Shown one piece after another: positions 17,601 to 26,941 of a DNA stretch of 64,000 nt. This stretch comes from Mycobacterium kubicae. GTDB lineage: Bacteria; Actinomycetota; Actinomycetes; Mycobacteriales; Mycobacteriaceae. Where the stretch lies: positions 1,488,001 through 1,552,000 of the forward strand of contig NZ_CP065047.1 in NCBI RefSeq assembly GCF_015689175.1, given 5' to 3'. The notes below the pieces were generated by a model. The model saw only the letters and a program-made list of their open reading frames with translations. It had not been told where the DNA came from and did no database searches. The translations under genes were made by a program, and so were the position numbers. Numbering within the stretch: position 1 is the stretch's first letter; each line of letters starts with the position of its first letter.

Positions 17601-18791
17601 GCCCTGCTGCGTGCGGCCTATGAGTTCGACGCGCGCATGCCGGAGCCAACATTGGAATTGCGGCGAGGCATTGGGAAACGTGCCAATGTCATCGCCCTGC
17701 GCGAAACCGCGGATCCTGATGAGTCAGGGCAGGAGTTCCCGCCGGCCGACATCCTGACCGAGACGGCTTTCGAATTGGGACGGCGGGCCGATGAACTCGT
17801 CGCGGCCGGAGTCGTCCCGTTCGCGACAGCGAATGTTGCCCTGCATGAAGTTGCGAGCGAGGCCGGTGCTTCAACGGTCGTCGCCTTGACTGGCCGTGGA
17901 CTCCTGACCTTGGCTGCTTCTGTCTCGACGAAGGCGGCTGTCTCAGGGTTCGACGAGCTGTATCCGGTAGACCTTGACCCCCTGCAGGCGGTGGAGCGCG
18001 CACTGCGCGGCAAGCCTGGCCGGCGCATCAGCGAGGCCGCCGTCCGGCGCAGCGTCACAGCCCGATTCCCACAAGTCGAACTCCCGACAGCGTCGCATCG
18101 ACTCGATGCTCTCGTCTCAGCTGTCCTGCCTGGGATCGTGAACCACGACGGCGTCTACGAGTTGGCGTCGGAGGCACGCTCGGCCACGCATACCGCCAGC
18201 GGCCTTACTGTCTTCGCGCCGGTCGCAGTCGCTGAGGCGGCGGTGAAACTCGAAGAGTCGCTGTCGCGGAATGGTGCGCTCACCCTGACCACACCACCGA
18301 AGCGATACATGAAGGCGGCACGTGAACTCCCAGAGCGGTACGGCGTCGATGTGCTCGATGTCGCGTCACTTGTTGTGAATGCGGCGCGCGCACTCGCCGA
18401 CCAGGGCGGGGCAAGCTGGGAGGTCGTTCTCGGCGCAGATGCCAAGTCGAAGGGCAGCGAGGACTGGTCGAGACTCGTCGGTCTTGTGCAGCAGGCGCTG
18501 GTACCGAACTGGGAGGAGCGGCTCGCAAACAACAAGCCATTGCTCATCGTCAATGCCGGCCCGTTGGTGCGATACGGCATGGCGGGGCTTCTCTCCACTC
18601 TTCTTGACGTTGGCACGCGGCGTCCGGCCGCTCGTTGGCTGCTTGTCGCCAAGCAGGGCAGCCAGGCTGTCCCGTTGTTGGAGGGCAAGCCGGTACCGCT
18701 TGGCCCAAGCGGCTGGGTTGAGCTGCCCGCAGATCTCTCACTCCTCACGGAGTCCACAACCACCCGCAGTACTTCAGGAGCCCGAAAGTGA
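14613..18791 (+). CDS. pglW: BREX type 2 serine/threonine kinase PglW
   Basis: A 1392-residue protein with the PglW architecture. A NERD nuclease-related domain lies near residues 40-95 (EVDVLLLTTQGMYLVELKGW). A degenerate kinase fold follows at about 255-500, where HRALSPRRV replaces HRDxKPxN and IRDW replaces DFG, so it is probably a pseudokinase. A second kinase at about 525-790 keeps the catalytic loop HRDIKPSN near 645 and has DFS instead of DFG. Then come a helix-hairpin-helix-like stretch (about 830-870) and a long helical C-terminus. In the Pgl/BREX-2 phage-resistance system PglW is the kinase component. AGAGGGGT precedes the ATG. Its stop overlaps the pglX start (GTGA), so the two are coupled. 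Confidence 0.93.
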   Translation: MKHDSPLWKVMGEPASPAEAAALDAFRELLPDDGITTAWANLTFINDQGRTAEVDVLLLTTQGMYLVELKGWHGTIRGNAQRWHKNQRNVDNPRLLADRKAKWLKGLLQDRAPNQAARGQVPRIHAVVVMHGEGSSVEIAPPGDIGVLTLDGYHINSKPRLMKLSDFLTQPPHDFRQAIDHQRARQVRSLCDAVGFTPTPKVRMVGDFVVADDEPIAQGRDWQDVLVNLPALPDVKRRLRLYDVPATASPADRQHIEQLAQREFQLTQGLRHGGIAVPIDFKRTDDGPALVFEHDAKELPLDAYIAAEGNELDLDQRIALAIRLGEILRFAHNVHLRHRALSPRRVWATPVKDALPNLTIRDWYFAQRESSTRNVSRLTAISAGVDDLMGLADQDDWIWLAPEARHSVEGLPPIPLDVYGFGVLAYLILTGKPPAETFVELEQRLSEAGELDPRAASPGMPDSVAEVIAMATRAVESERPSTIEEVLELLRLASDDLRRGDHVEEPTPVDDPVDAQKDDIVADRFLVTSRRGEGSSGVALAVHDTDSEDPDRELVLKVARTESAGRRLSLEADVLRALDHRRVVRLIAGPLDVGDRRALLLSDAGKETLATRLSKEGRATVGQLEQYGSQLLEAMIYLESRGVFHRDIKPSNLGITPDPGTRRPSLVLFDFSLASESVDNIASGTPSYLDPYLGRGRRQKYDRAAELWAVSTTLFEMATGQLPWWGEGAGRPTDPSDPPVIEPTSFEPAVATQLTALFQRALAPDAGARFSSADELAVAWQGVFAPLDTDEDGASGSDEFADAATLDTPLERAGLSARALSAVSRLDVATVGQLLGVHPTRINSIRGLGENYRKEIQARIRGWRSRLSGAGEVATDQPMGTERLVSLLLGQLKGAEQTVIERLLGLSGDVAAGEWPATGDTAQSLGMTRDRVTHAVDQAVTLWGKKIGSAIDGVLTEVDTLLARNGRVMEVSSLANALVAQRGSLLDGEERLRQGAALLRAAYEFDARMPEPTLELRRGIGKRANVIALRETADPDESGQEFPPADILTETAFELGRRADELVAAGVVPFATANVALHEVASEAGASTVVALTGRGLLTLAASVSTKAAVSGFDELYPVDLDPLQAVERALRGKPGRRISEAAVRRSVTARFPQVELPTASHRLDALVSAVLPGIVNHDGVYELASEARSATHTASGLTVFAPVAVAEAAVKLEESLSRNGALTLTTPPKRYMKAARELPERYGVDVLDVASLVVNAARALADQGGASWEVVLGADAKSKGSEDWSRLVGLVQQALVPNWEERLANNKPLLIVNAGPLVRYGMAGLLSTLLDVGTRRPAARWLLVAKQGSQAVPLLEGKPVPLGPSGWVELPADLSLLTESTTTRSTSGARK

Positions 18792-21174
18792 TCGACTCGT
18801 CCGCTTTGCTCGCCGACCTCAGGGGTCAGCTGAAGCTTCTCCAAGCTGACTTGAAGCAGCGCGCAGGGGACCCGTCGAATTCTTGGGGCGCGCGGTTGAA
18901 GGACGAGTACGCCGAAGCGTTCCGCCGCGAGCGGACGGGTTGGTCCTGGGTGGATTGGCGTGACAACGAGGTCGACCAGGCTGCGGTTGCGTGGATCGTG
19001 TCGACGACGTTCCTGCGTTTCTGTGAGGACAACGACCTGCTCGCCGGCGCGAAGGTCGACGGACTGCCGACCGCTGTTGGCTGGATCGCTGGCCCCGGCG
19101 ATCGCGTGCAGCGTGCTGAGGAGAACCTCACCGCATACTTTCGGGACAACCCGACCCACAACCGCCGTCATTGGCTTCAACAGGGATTCGGTGTCCTCGC
19201 TGCGCAGCCCGCTGGAGAGGCATTGGTCGACCCCAAGCACAATCCGGTGTGGAGGGCAGAGATCAGCCCGGAGTCCGCGACGACGCTGATTGCATTCTGG
19301 CGCCGCACGAATCCCGGCGGCACCCTCATTCACGACTTCACCGATCCGAACCTCGAGACCCGGTTCCTGGGCGATCTCTACCAAGACCTCTCGGAACACG
19401 CCAAGAAGACGTATGCGCTGTTGCAGACGCCGGTGTTCGTAGAGGAGTTCATCCTTGACCAGACACTGACCCCGGCTGTCGCGGAGTTCGGCCTCGACGG
19501 GCTAAAGCTGATCGACCCTGCTTGTGGCTCAGGCCATTTCCTGCTTGGCGCGTTCGAGCGACTCAATCGAGCGTGGCTCGAAGCTGCTCCTGGGCTCGAC
19601 GCTAAGGAGCGTGTGCGTCGCGTGATGGCGTCGATTCACGGCGTGGACATCAACCCGTTCGCGGTGGCGATCGCACGATTTCGCCTTACCGTCGCCGGTT
19701 TGAAGGCGACCGGGGAGCGCTCGCTCGTCGGGGTTTCTGCGATGGGGTTTCGTCTCGCCATCGGCGATTCGCTTCTTGGTGTCCGGGGCGGCCTCGACCA
19801 GACCTTCGACTTCGACGACGAAGGCGCCGCTGGGTTCAACTACGACACCGAGGACCTCAACGAATATTTCGGCATCCTGCAGCCAGGCCAGTATCACGTC
19901 GTCGTCGGTAACCCGCCCTACATCACGCCGAAGGACAAAGCCCTTCGCGCGCTTTACAGGATCGCGTACGTATCCGCTACCGGTAAGTACGCGCTGTCCG
20001 CACCATTCATGGAACTCCTGTTCCGGCTCGCGATTCGAGGTGAACGAGGACAAGGTGCCGGGTACGTCGGACAAATCACCTCAAACTCATTCATGAAACG
20101 TGAGTTCGGTAAGAAGCTCATCGAGTACCTCTTCGCCGGCCATGACATCGGAAACCCGATTGACCTCACCGCCGTCATCGATAGTTCGGGTGCCTGGATG
20201 CCGGGACACAACTTTGACGGCACTCCGACGGTCATCCTCTTCGGCCGTCGTCGCAGGCCGGTTTCTGAATTCGTACGAGCAGTCCTTGGGAAACGGGACG
20301 ATGCGGGGAAGCTCGCTGACCCGGCAATGGGCCCGGTATGGACCGAGCTCAGCGGCCGCATTGACGAACCGGGATTCGACGGAAACTTCATAAGCGTTGC
20401 CGACCTTGACCGTTCAATTTTGACGCGCCACCCGTGGTCGCTGAGCGGTGGCGGTGCCGGGGAGCTAAAGGAATTGGTCGAAGCCGCCGCCAACAAGACC
20501 GTGGATACGGTGGCTGCACACCTGGGGATCACCGCGGTCACCGGTGAGGACGGGTTGTATTTGTTGGGGACGAGCGGTGCGCCCGAGAGATTGGGCGTGA
20601 CTCGATGGCGTCCGCTCATCGAGGGAGACACTATTCGAGACTTTTGCATCGCGGCGAACGAGAGTGCGATCTGGCCGTATGACGACCAGCTTGAAGTGAT
20701 CCAACTCGCCGATCTCGATCTCGGTAGTCGCAAGCTGTTCCGAGCATTCCGATCGGCGATCGACCGCCGTCGCCGCTTCGGGACGCCGATGGTCGACCGA
20801 GGTCTGACGTGGTGGGAATGGCAGGAACTGTATCGAGATAAGCTCCAAACGCCACTCTCCATCGCATTCGCCGAAGTTGCTACGCACAACCATTTCGTGC
20901 TGGATCGGCTGGGAGAGGTGTTCAAGCAAACCGCTCCTGTCATTAAGCTCGCTGAGGGGGCAACCGAGGACGAGTACTTGGAGCTACTGGGGGTGCTGAA
21001 TTCCTCCACAGTATGCTTCTGGCTGAAGCAGGTTGCTCAGAAAAAGGGCGGTGACGCCGACACCCCTTGGCTCCGGACCTACGCGTTCAACAGTACGAAT
21101 GTCGGACGCGTTCCGCAGCCCTCGACGCTACCGCTATGCCGCCCCCGCACTCTCGACACGCTGGCTCGACAACT
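18788..21174 (+). pseudogene. pglX: pglX, 5' part: BREX type 2 adenine-specific DNA methyltransferase, interrupted
   Basis: The first 795 complete codons plus two bases of PglX, the methyltransferase that marks host DNA in BREX/Pgl. Visible are the SAM-binding motif I (LIDPACGSGHFLLGAFE, about residue 240) and the catalytic NPPY motif (VVVGNPPYITPKD, about residue 375), then part of the target-recognition region. The reading frame is intact to Leu at 21173 (TLARQL), then enters an inserted element and stops after 11 foreign residues. The 3' part resumes at 27267. Joining 21174 to 27267 gives CGA CAA CTA GGC ACC GTC in frame and a full protein of 1199 residues, the usual PglX length. The truncated product keeps the catalytic motifs but lacks the conserved C-terminus, so it is probably inactive. 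Confidence 0.93.
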
Positions 21175-21481
21175 GATATGTAGGCACTGTTTGTCAATAG
21201 GCAGGTGAAAGCCGCCCCGGTATGGGCCGGGGCGGCTTTCGTTTGATCGGGGTCAGTCGGGCGTCGCGGCGGTCGTTGGTCAACGACGGTGGTGTCAGAC
21301 TGATATACGCGGGTTGGGTACCGCAAGACGATGGTTCGGCGCGAACGGTGGCTGCTTTCTAGGGGCGGGCGTCACATCAGCATTGGTCGAATGCTGTTGT
21401 TGCTCATAGCTGTAACGCAGGTCCAGTTCGCCTACCTCACCGCCGACCGGCTGACTCCGATCAAGCTTCGGGCGGCTGCGC
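21175..21481 (-). ncRNA. candidate IS110/IS1111 guide (bridge/seek) RNA region
   Basis: The long noncoding end of the IS110 element, downstream of its transposase, which is where IS1111-group guide RNAs are described. Two 8-base matches to the element's own termini fall here: ACTGATAT (21299-21306) repeats the left junction including the CT core (21172-21179), and CGGTATGG (21218-21225, in a hairpin loop) is the reverse complement of the right terminus (27256-27263). A weaker CTAGG (21359-21363) matches the target side of the core. Position and these matches suggest guide loops, but no structure was computed. Confidence 0.4.
21207..21240. terminator. perfect 14-bp hairpin near the IS110 end
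   Basis: GAAAGCCGCCCCGG (21207-21220) and its exact complement (21227-21240) flank the 6-base loop TATGGG. The stem is GC-rich with A and T runs at its foot, so it could terminate transcription in either direction, or be a stem of the element's noncoding RNA. It would block read-through of pglX transcripts into the element. Confidence 0.7.
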
Positions 21482-22384
21482 TTATGTCAGCGTGGCCAGC
21501 GACCAACACCAACCGGCCAGTTGACGAGCGACCGCGACGTTGGCCACGACGTGGGGCTTCTTGCGCTCATTGAACCGGCACCACTGCTGATGTAAACGGC
21601 GGTTTCCGGCGTGCCCGCGGTCCTTGAGCGCTGGGTCGACCTTGGCCCATCGGGCCCGCATCGTCGGACCGGGGGTGCGGTAGCCGGCGCGGTGGTGCCA
21701 GGCCGATTCGATCAGCAGTCTGCGGACGTGGGCGTTGCCAGCCTTGGTGATCGAACCCTGGACCCGTGAAGTCCCCGAGGAGTACTCGGTGGGCACCAGA
21801 CCGACGTAGGCGCCGATCGAGGCACCGGTGAATCGGGTCCAGTCCCCGATTTCTACGGCTAAGGCCAGACCAGTCAACGCCGAGATCCCGCGTAGGCAGC
21901 CCAGCCGGTTGACCGGATCGGCCCAGCGCGGTGAGGCCGCGACCATGACGATCTGCTCGTCGAGACGGTTCCTGGCCGCGGTAGCGGTGAGCACCGCGTC
22001 AAAGTGATGATCAAACGCCGCCGCGGTGTGGACATCGTCGAATCGTTGGCGCCTAAGCCACGTTTCGTGCACTCCGGTCCAGGCCTGACCACCTGAGTAG
22101 ACCCGGCCTTGGCGCAGCAACAGCTTCGACAACCGGTGCCGAACACGCATCAGATCCGCACGGGCGTCCTCGCGAGCACGAACCAAATCTCGCACCGCCT
22201 CGACCTCAACGTCGGGCACCGTAACCGCAGTGATCTCATCCAACCGCAGCAACCTGGTCAGATGCGCAGCATCACGAGCATCGGTCTTGACCCGATCCCC
22301 GGCCGGGCGGATCAGCTTCGATGGCGCGGCGACCACGCAGTCGATCTGGGCATCCGCTAGAGCTCGTGCCAGACCAAACCCCGT
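21482..22384 (-). pseudogene. IS110-family transposase, 3' part
   Basis: Codes for the C-terminal five sixths of an IS110-family DEDD transposase/recombinase: TGFGLARALADAQIDCVV, KTDARDAAHLTRLL (a family signature including the Asp pair of the RuvC-like domain), then the Tnp_20 part with GCLRGISALTGLALAVEIGDW and ASIGAYVGLVPTEYSSG. The 5' part is at 26969-27148, separated by the nested IS256-family element. Joined across one copy of the 8-bp repeat, the two parts give an uninterrupted 360-residue protein, so only the insertion has inactivated it. Confidence 0.92.
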
Positions 22385-22392
22385 TGGCCCGG
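22385..22392. repeat. 8-bp target-site duplication, left copy
   Basis: TGGCCCGG lies directly outside the left end of the IS256-family element and is repeated at 26969-26976 outside its right end. Eight bases is the usual duplication length for the IS256 family. Confidence 0.9.
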
Positions 22393-22419
22393 GGTTGCGT
22401 CCAGCAGAGTGGTGTACGA
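22393..22419 (+). repeat. IS256-family terminal inverted repeat, left
   Basis: Left 27-base end of the IS256-family element. It pairs with the right end at 26942-26968 with 20 identities, the longest identical run being TGGTGTACGA. Confidence 0.85.
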
Positions 22420-22526
22420 GTCGGAGCTGATCAGCGGTACCGGCGTGTCGTAGCCGAGTGAATGAAGGTCATCGCGTGATTCTTCGAGAGACCGTCCAGA
22501 GTCACTCGAGCAAAGGAATCAACGCG

Positions 22527-23547
22527 ATGACCACTGCCCACGATATCGACCTACCGACCGTGTTGGCCGAACGACTCACCACCTGCCACCCCGACGTGCT
22601 GCGCGAGTTATTGGCCACATTCATCCATACCCTGATGGGTGCTGAAGCCGATGCTCTGTGCGGTGCCGGATACCGGGAGCGCAGCGCCGAGCGGTCCAAT
22701 CAGCGAAACGGCTATCGGCAGCGCCAGTTCGACACCCGGGCAGGCACATTGGATCTGGCGATCCCCAAGCTGCGTCAGGGCTCGTACTTCCCGGACTGGC
22801 TGCTGGAACGCCGCAAACGCGCCGAGAGGGCACTGACCACGGTGGTGGCCACTTGCTATCTATTGGGCGTGTCGACGCGACGGATGGACAAACTCGTCGA
22901 GACCCTCGGTATTACGTCGCTGTCGAAGTCTCAGGTGTCGGTGATGGCCAAAGAACTCGACGCCGCGGTGGAAGCCTTCCGGACCCGACCGCTGGACGCC
23001 GGCCCGTACACGTTCATGGCTGCTGACGCCCTGGTCCTTAAAGTGCGCGAGGCTGGCCGGGTGGTCAACGTGCACGCGCTGATCGCTACCGGGGTCAACG
23101 CCGAGGGCTACCGCGAAATCCTGGGTATAGACGTCACCACCGCTGAGGACGGGGCCGGCTGGTTGACGTTCCTGCGCTCGCTGACCGCCCGCGGTCTGTG
23201 CGGGGTCGCACTGGTCACCTCGGATGCTCATGCCGGGCTCGTCAATGCGATCGGCGCCACTTTGCCAGGAGCGTCGTGGCAGCGGTGTCGCACCCATTAC
23301 ACGACCAATCTGATGGCCGTCACCCCGAAGAGCTCCTGGCCGTGGGTGCGCACCCTGGTGCACTCGGTGTTCGATCAGCCTGACGCTGATTCCGTTGCCG
23401 CGCAATATGATCGGGTTATTGACGCACTGGCCGACAAGATGCCCAAGGTTGCCGCGCACTTGGAGGACGCCCGCGCGGACCTGTTGGCGTTCACCGCCTT
23501 CCCCAAACAGATCTGGCGCCAGATCTGGTCGAACAATCCCCAGGAAC
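22527..23547 (+). pseudogene. IS256/Mutator-family transposase, 5' part
   Basis: The N-terminal 340 codons of a Mutator-type DDE transposase. The first Asp is in FMAADALVLKV and the second in LVTSDAHAGLVNAIG. The C-terminal (C/H) region WQRCRTHYTTNLM and the signature FPKQIWRQIWSNNPQE follow, and the frame then runs into the inserted cassette. The ATG at 22527 has AAAGGA upstream (22512-22517). The missing C-terminal 71 codons are at 26697-26911. Joined, the gene is 412 codons with its stop and has no other lesion. Confidence 0.92.
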
Positions 23548-23591
23548 TTATCCGGCCCTCGGGGGCGGGTCAACCCGTCGGGGTGGGATGT

Positions 23592-25535
23592 TCATCGATC
23601 GAGGCGCTGGAGGTGGTCGGTAAGGGCGTGGGCGACGCGGTCGTGGCGGGCGGCTTCGTCGGTCCAGCCGCGGCACTCGGCGTCGGTTCTGAGGGCCTGG
23701 ACGTCGGCGAGTTGGTCGGTGAGCGTGTCGCGGAATTCGGGGGCGGTGACGTAGTTGTCGCAGGTTTCGCAGATGTTGGCATAAGGGCACGCGCCCGCGG
23801 ATTCGTGGCGAGCGCAGTATCCGTGTGCAACGCGGGTTTTCAGCATTTCACTGTGCAGCCAGCCGACCTTGTCGGGCAGGATCGGTTTGCCGACCGGGGT
23901 GAGGGTGAACTGGCGGCGCATCTTGCCCATCGCTTCGTCGTAGGCCGCGCGCAGGGTGGGCGAGGCCAGGGTGGCGTAGCGGATCGTCATTTGTGGAGTG
24001 ACGTGCCCGAGTAAGGACATCAAGGCCTGCAGACTCATCCCGGCGTTGGCGAGTTCGGTGGCCCAGGTGTGGCGCAACTGATGTGGAGTGACCATCAGGA
24101 CGCCGCCGTCGGGACGGTGCAACCCGGCGGATTCAGCGGCGGTGAGCAGCCCGTTGCGCAGCCGGGTGTAGCCCAGGCGGCGTCCGTGCCGGGTGAACAG
24201 AAAGTCGGTGAGCACGCCGGTGCGTGGGTGCGGCAGCGGCCGGTGCGTGCCGCGGAGGGCGACCCACTCGTCGAGCGCGGCGAGGGTCGCGGCGGAGAGC
24301 GGGACCATGCGTTCGGTGGCGAGCTTGCCCAGTGGCACCTTCAGCCAGGTTCCGGCCGGTCCGTAGTCGATGATGCTGCCCAGTTCGAGGTCGAGCAGTT
24401 CCCCCGCCCGCAGGCCGGCACCACGCAGCACGGTCAGGCCGATGCGGGCGAACGGATCCTGCAGGTGGGCAACGGCGTTCATCACTGCCGCGTCCACATC
24501 GGGTGCTAGCGCGCGTGGCAACGGCTGGTCGAGTTTGGGGACGTCGGCGGCGAATACCAACCGCCGTGGTGGGGCCTGCGCCCAGCCCCAGGCGGTGATG
24601 TCGTCGAGCAGGTTGCGCAGACTGAGCACTGCCGACTGGGCCACCGCGGCCGAGACGGTGCGCCCGGCGCCCGCGGCGGCGCGCTGACCACGCCAGCCCC
24701 GGGTGCGATTCCATTTCAGGTAGCCCTCGATGCAGCTCCGGTCGAGTTCACGCAGGCTGATGACGTCGGGATGGTGAGCGGTGAGGTATTCGGCGAAGGG
24801 CAGCAGGTCGTTGATCAGCGACTCGACCGATTTGGGCCGCAGCACCGCCGCGCGCACGCCGATGTAGCGCAGCAACGTCTGACGGATCGGGTCGGGCATC
24901 TCCACCTCGGTGAAGCGCTGCTCGAGGCTACGGGCCCACCGCCGGCGTTTCGGCGCGGTGTCGATGACCGCGGTCTCGAACAACAGCTGCCGCAGGCTGG
25001 CCAGCCGCCCCCTGTATGCCCGCCGCGACGATGGCGGCACCACGGTACGTGACAGCGCGGCGTCGAAGTCGTCGAGCGCGTCGCCGGTCAGGTCGGCGAC
25101 CATTCCGCCGTGGTGTGCCAGCACTACCGCCAGACATTCGCCGAGGACCGTCTCGACCCAGGAACTCCTCCAGCCCAACCGAATTCCCGCATTCCGCAAC
25201 GCGGCGAATCCGCTCGGATCCCGGTCCTCCACTGCGCGGCCCAGCCCGGTCAACTGTTTGACCGCGGCCAGCTCGACGTCCAGCCGTAACCGGCCGGTGC
25301 CGATCGTGTGACAGATCAGCGGCCACGCCCCGGTGTCCCGTATCTCGGCGATCCGCTCGGCTGCCGGCAGCGTCATCCAGGCGTGCAGGTCGCGGTGGCG
25401 TGCGGTGAAGTCGCGAGCGATCCGAATCCGGTCGCGTACCGCCCGCCCGCTCAAACCCAGGGTGGCGACGTGGTCGAGATAATCCGCCACCACCTCGTCG
25501 GCGCCTACGGGTTGGCCGACCAACACCGTGGTCAC
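23592..25535 (-). CDS. tnpB: TnpB-like tyrosine recombinase
   Basis: A 647-residue site-specific recombinase resembling Tn554 TnpB (about 630 residues). The catalytic domain lies at about residues 350-545 with Arg in RGAGLRAGELLDL, HQLRHTWATELA (HxxR), and the nucleophile Tyr in GHVTPQMTIRYATL. A Cys/His-rich tail follows (HGYCARHESAGACPYANICETCDNY), typical of this group. The start is the GTG at 25535, overlapping the tnpA stop as GTGA. A longer open frame to 25859 is only the shadow of tnpA. Expected to act with TnpA to excise and insert the cassette. Confidence 0.88.
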   Translation of the reverse strand: MTTVLVGQPVGADEVVADYLDHVATLGLSGRAVRDRIRIARDFTARHRDLHAWMTLPAAERIAEIRDTGAWPLICHTIGTGRLRLDVELAAVKQLTGLGRAVEDRDPSGFAALRNAGIRLGWRSSWVETVLGECLAVVLAHHGGMVADLTGDALDDFDAALSRTVVPPSSRRAYRGRLASLRQLLFETAVIDTAPKRRRWARSLEQRFTEVEMPDPIRQTLLRYIGVRAAVLRPKSVESLINDLLPFAEYLTAHHPDVISLRELDRSCIEGYLKWNRTRGWRGQRAAAGAGRTVSAAVAQSAVLSLRNLLDDITAWGWAQAPPRRLVFAADVPKLDQPLPRALAPDVDAAVMNAVAHLQDPFARIGLTVLRGAGLRAGELLDLELGSIIDYGPAGTWLKVPLGKLATERMVPLSAATLAALDEWVALRGTHRPLPHPRTGVLTDFLFTRHGRRLGYTRLRNGLLTAAESAGLHRPDGGVLMVTPHQLRHTWATELANAGMSLQALMSLLGHVTPQMTIRYATLASPTLRAAYDEAMGKMRRQFTLTPVGKPILPDKVGWLHSEMLKTRVAHGYCARHESAGACPYANICETCDNYVTAPEFRDTLTDQLADVQALRTDAECRGWTDEAARHDRVAHALTDHLQRLDR

Positions 25536-26581
25536 TGCCGGGCTCCGGCCAACGTCGCACGAGCAGCACCGTATTCGGCGGCGAGCTGCTCGATCGACAA
25601 ATGCACGTAGCGGGCCGTGGTCTCCGGCGAGACATGCCCCATCAACGCCCGCAACGCCAGCAGATCGATTCCGGCCGCCGACAATTCGGTGCCGTAGGTA
25701 TGCCGTAAACGGTGCGGGCGGACTCTTGTGGCGCCAGAGGTCTCCCGGTGCCGACGGAACAGGCTGCGCAGCCCGGCCTCGCTGACCGGTGCACCGGTCG
25801 TCGGGCCGCGCAGCACTACGAAGCACTGCGGCGTCGCCAACCCCGGCGGCCGCTCCCATCGCAGGTAGGCGGCGAGCTCGGTGAAGAACGCCGCATCGAC
25901 CGGGACATGACGTTCCTTGCCGCCCTTGCCGATCACCCGAAGCCGGCGCCGGCCCATATCGACGTCGGCGAGCAGCAGGCCACGCGCCTCGGCCGAACGC
26001 AGCCCTCCGAGTAGCATCACCAGCACCATCGCCCGGTCCCGGTGCGTTGCCAGTGTCGCCAGGAACGCGTCGACATCGTTGGTGGACAACGATTCCGGAA
26101 GACGCTGCGGCTGACGCACCAACCTACCGCCACTGCGTGCACGCCCGGGACCCAGATGACCGAGCAACCCCCGCTGCGACTGGCGCAGCCCCTGTCCCCG
26201 CCGCGGCGACGGCACCGGATTGTCGGTGCAGACACCGGTCATCACCAGATACTCGAATAACGCGCGCACTGCCGCGACCCGGCGGTTCACCGTCGAAGCT
26301 GCCGGCGGGGTCGACGAGCGGTGACCGCCGGTGGGCTGGTCCGTTCGGCGGACGCCTTGCCAGTCGATCCAGTCGAACACCAACGGCGCATCGACCGCGG
26401 CGAGCCCGACCGCTTGCTGGACGAGGAACCGGCTCAAATTGGCGACGTCGAATGCGTAGGCCCGCACCGTGGCCGCGCTGAACCCCCGTCCCGCCAAATG
26501 GTTGAGAAACGCGTTCACCGCGTCCTGCCCGTCCCAGTCGCCCTCCAGGACATATCCGCTGTCGCTCTTGAGTACCCGCAT
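25532..26581 (-). CDS. tnpA: TnpA-like tyrosine recombinase
   Basis: A 349-residue tyrosine recombinase (363 if the ATG at 26623 is used) with an N-terminal SAM-like core-binding domain ([20 protein letters not shown]) and a C-terminal catalytic domain: Arg in [12 protein letters not shown], the Lys-containing [10 protein letters not shown] turn, [12 protein letters not shown], and Tyr in [13 protein letters not shown]. The start at 26581 is preferred because GGCGGA precedes it. First gene of the two-gene operon, overlapping tnpB by four bases. Size and pairing fit Tn554 TnpA. Confidence 0.88.
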   Translation of the reverse strand: MRVLKSDSGYVLEGDWDGQDAVNAFLNHLAGRGFSAATVRAYAFDVANLSRFLVQQAVGLAAVDAPLVFDWIDWQGVRRTDQPTGGHRSSTPPAASTVNRRVAAVRALFEYLVMTGVCTDNPVPSPRRGQGLRQSQRGLLGHLGPGRARSGGRLVRQPQRLPESLSTNDVDAFLATLATHRDRAMVLVMLLGGLRSAEARGLLLADVDMGRRRLRVIGKGGKERHVPVDAAFFTELAAYLRWERPPGLATPQCFVVLRGPTTGAPVSEAGLRSLFRRHRETSGATRVRPHRLRHTYGTELSAAGIDLLALRALMGHVSPETTARYVHLSIEQLAAEYGAARATLAGARQ

Positions 26582-26696
26582 CGCCGCTCCGCCTTCCCCC
26601 ACCGAGATGCAGACAGCATCCATCCGTGCTCAGCGCTTGTGCGTGAACCTCACGCTGCAGCCCGAACCGTGTCCCCGGAGAGCCGGTTAACGGATA

Positions 26697-26911
26697 GACT
26701 CAACAAAGAGATCCGCCGCCGCACCGACGTCGTCGGCATCTTTCCCGACCGCAACGCCCTCATCCGCCTGGTCGGTGCTGTCCTGGCCGAACAACACGAC
26801 GAATGGGCCGAATCGCGCCGCTACCTCGGCCTAGAGCTCCTCAGCAAATCCCGCGCCGACCACACGCCATCAGCAGAACAGGAGGGCAGCCCGGCGGCAC
26901 TGACCGCCTGA
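26697..26911 (+). pseudogene. IS256/Mutator-family transposase, 3' part
   Basis: Codes for the missing C-terminus of the split IS256 transposase: [19 protein letters not shown], then [29 protein letters not shown] and a short polar tail to the stop at 26911. The open frame extends upstream to 26321, but that part belongs to the inserted cassette. Confidence 0.9.
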
Positions 26912-26941
26912 ACTATTACCTCGAAGAATCACACGACGACG

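Larger units (their letters stand above)
23548..26696 (-). mobile_element. Tn554-like tnpA-tnpB recombinase cassette inside the IS256 transposase gene
   Basis: A 3149-bp insertion carrying only two overlapping tyrosine recombinase genes. Its ends are inverted repeats: TTATCCGGCCCTCGGGGG (23548-23565) against the complement of 26673-26690, with 15 of 18 matching. The right end carries six extra bases, CGGATA (26691-26696), beyond the repeat. Cutting out 23548-26696 restores the codon CGA and the transposase sequence [14 protein letters not shown]. Carrying a variable hexamer at one end without a target duplication is the known behaviour of Tn554-type elements, and the two gene sizes fit TnpA and TnpB. 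There is no tnpC and no cargo. Confidence 0.8.

Noticed and set aside
25536..25859. N-terminal extension of tnpB by 108 codons
   Set aside because: It overlaps the tnpA coding region in another frame and has no recombinase-like sequence; the GTGA overlap gives the natural start.
26321..26696. Upstream extension of the IS256 3' fragment
   Set aside because: The frame crosses the end of the Tn554-like cassette and reads antisense to tnpA; only 26697 onwards matches the transposase.
23548..26696. RIT element (recombinase in trio)
   Set aside because: Only two recombinase genes fit between the terminal repeats and their sizes match TnpA and TnpB rather than a trio.
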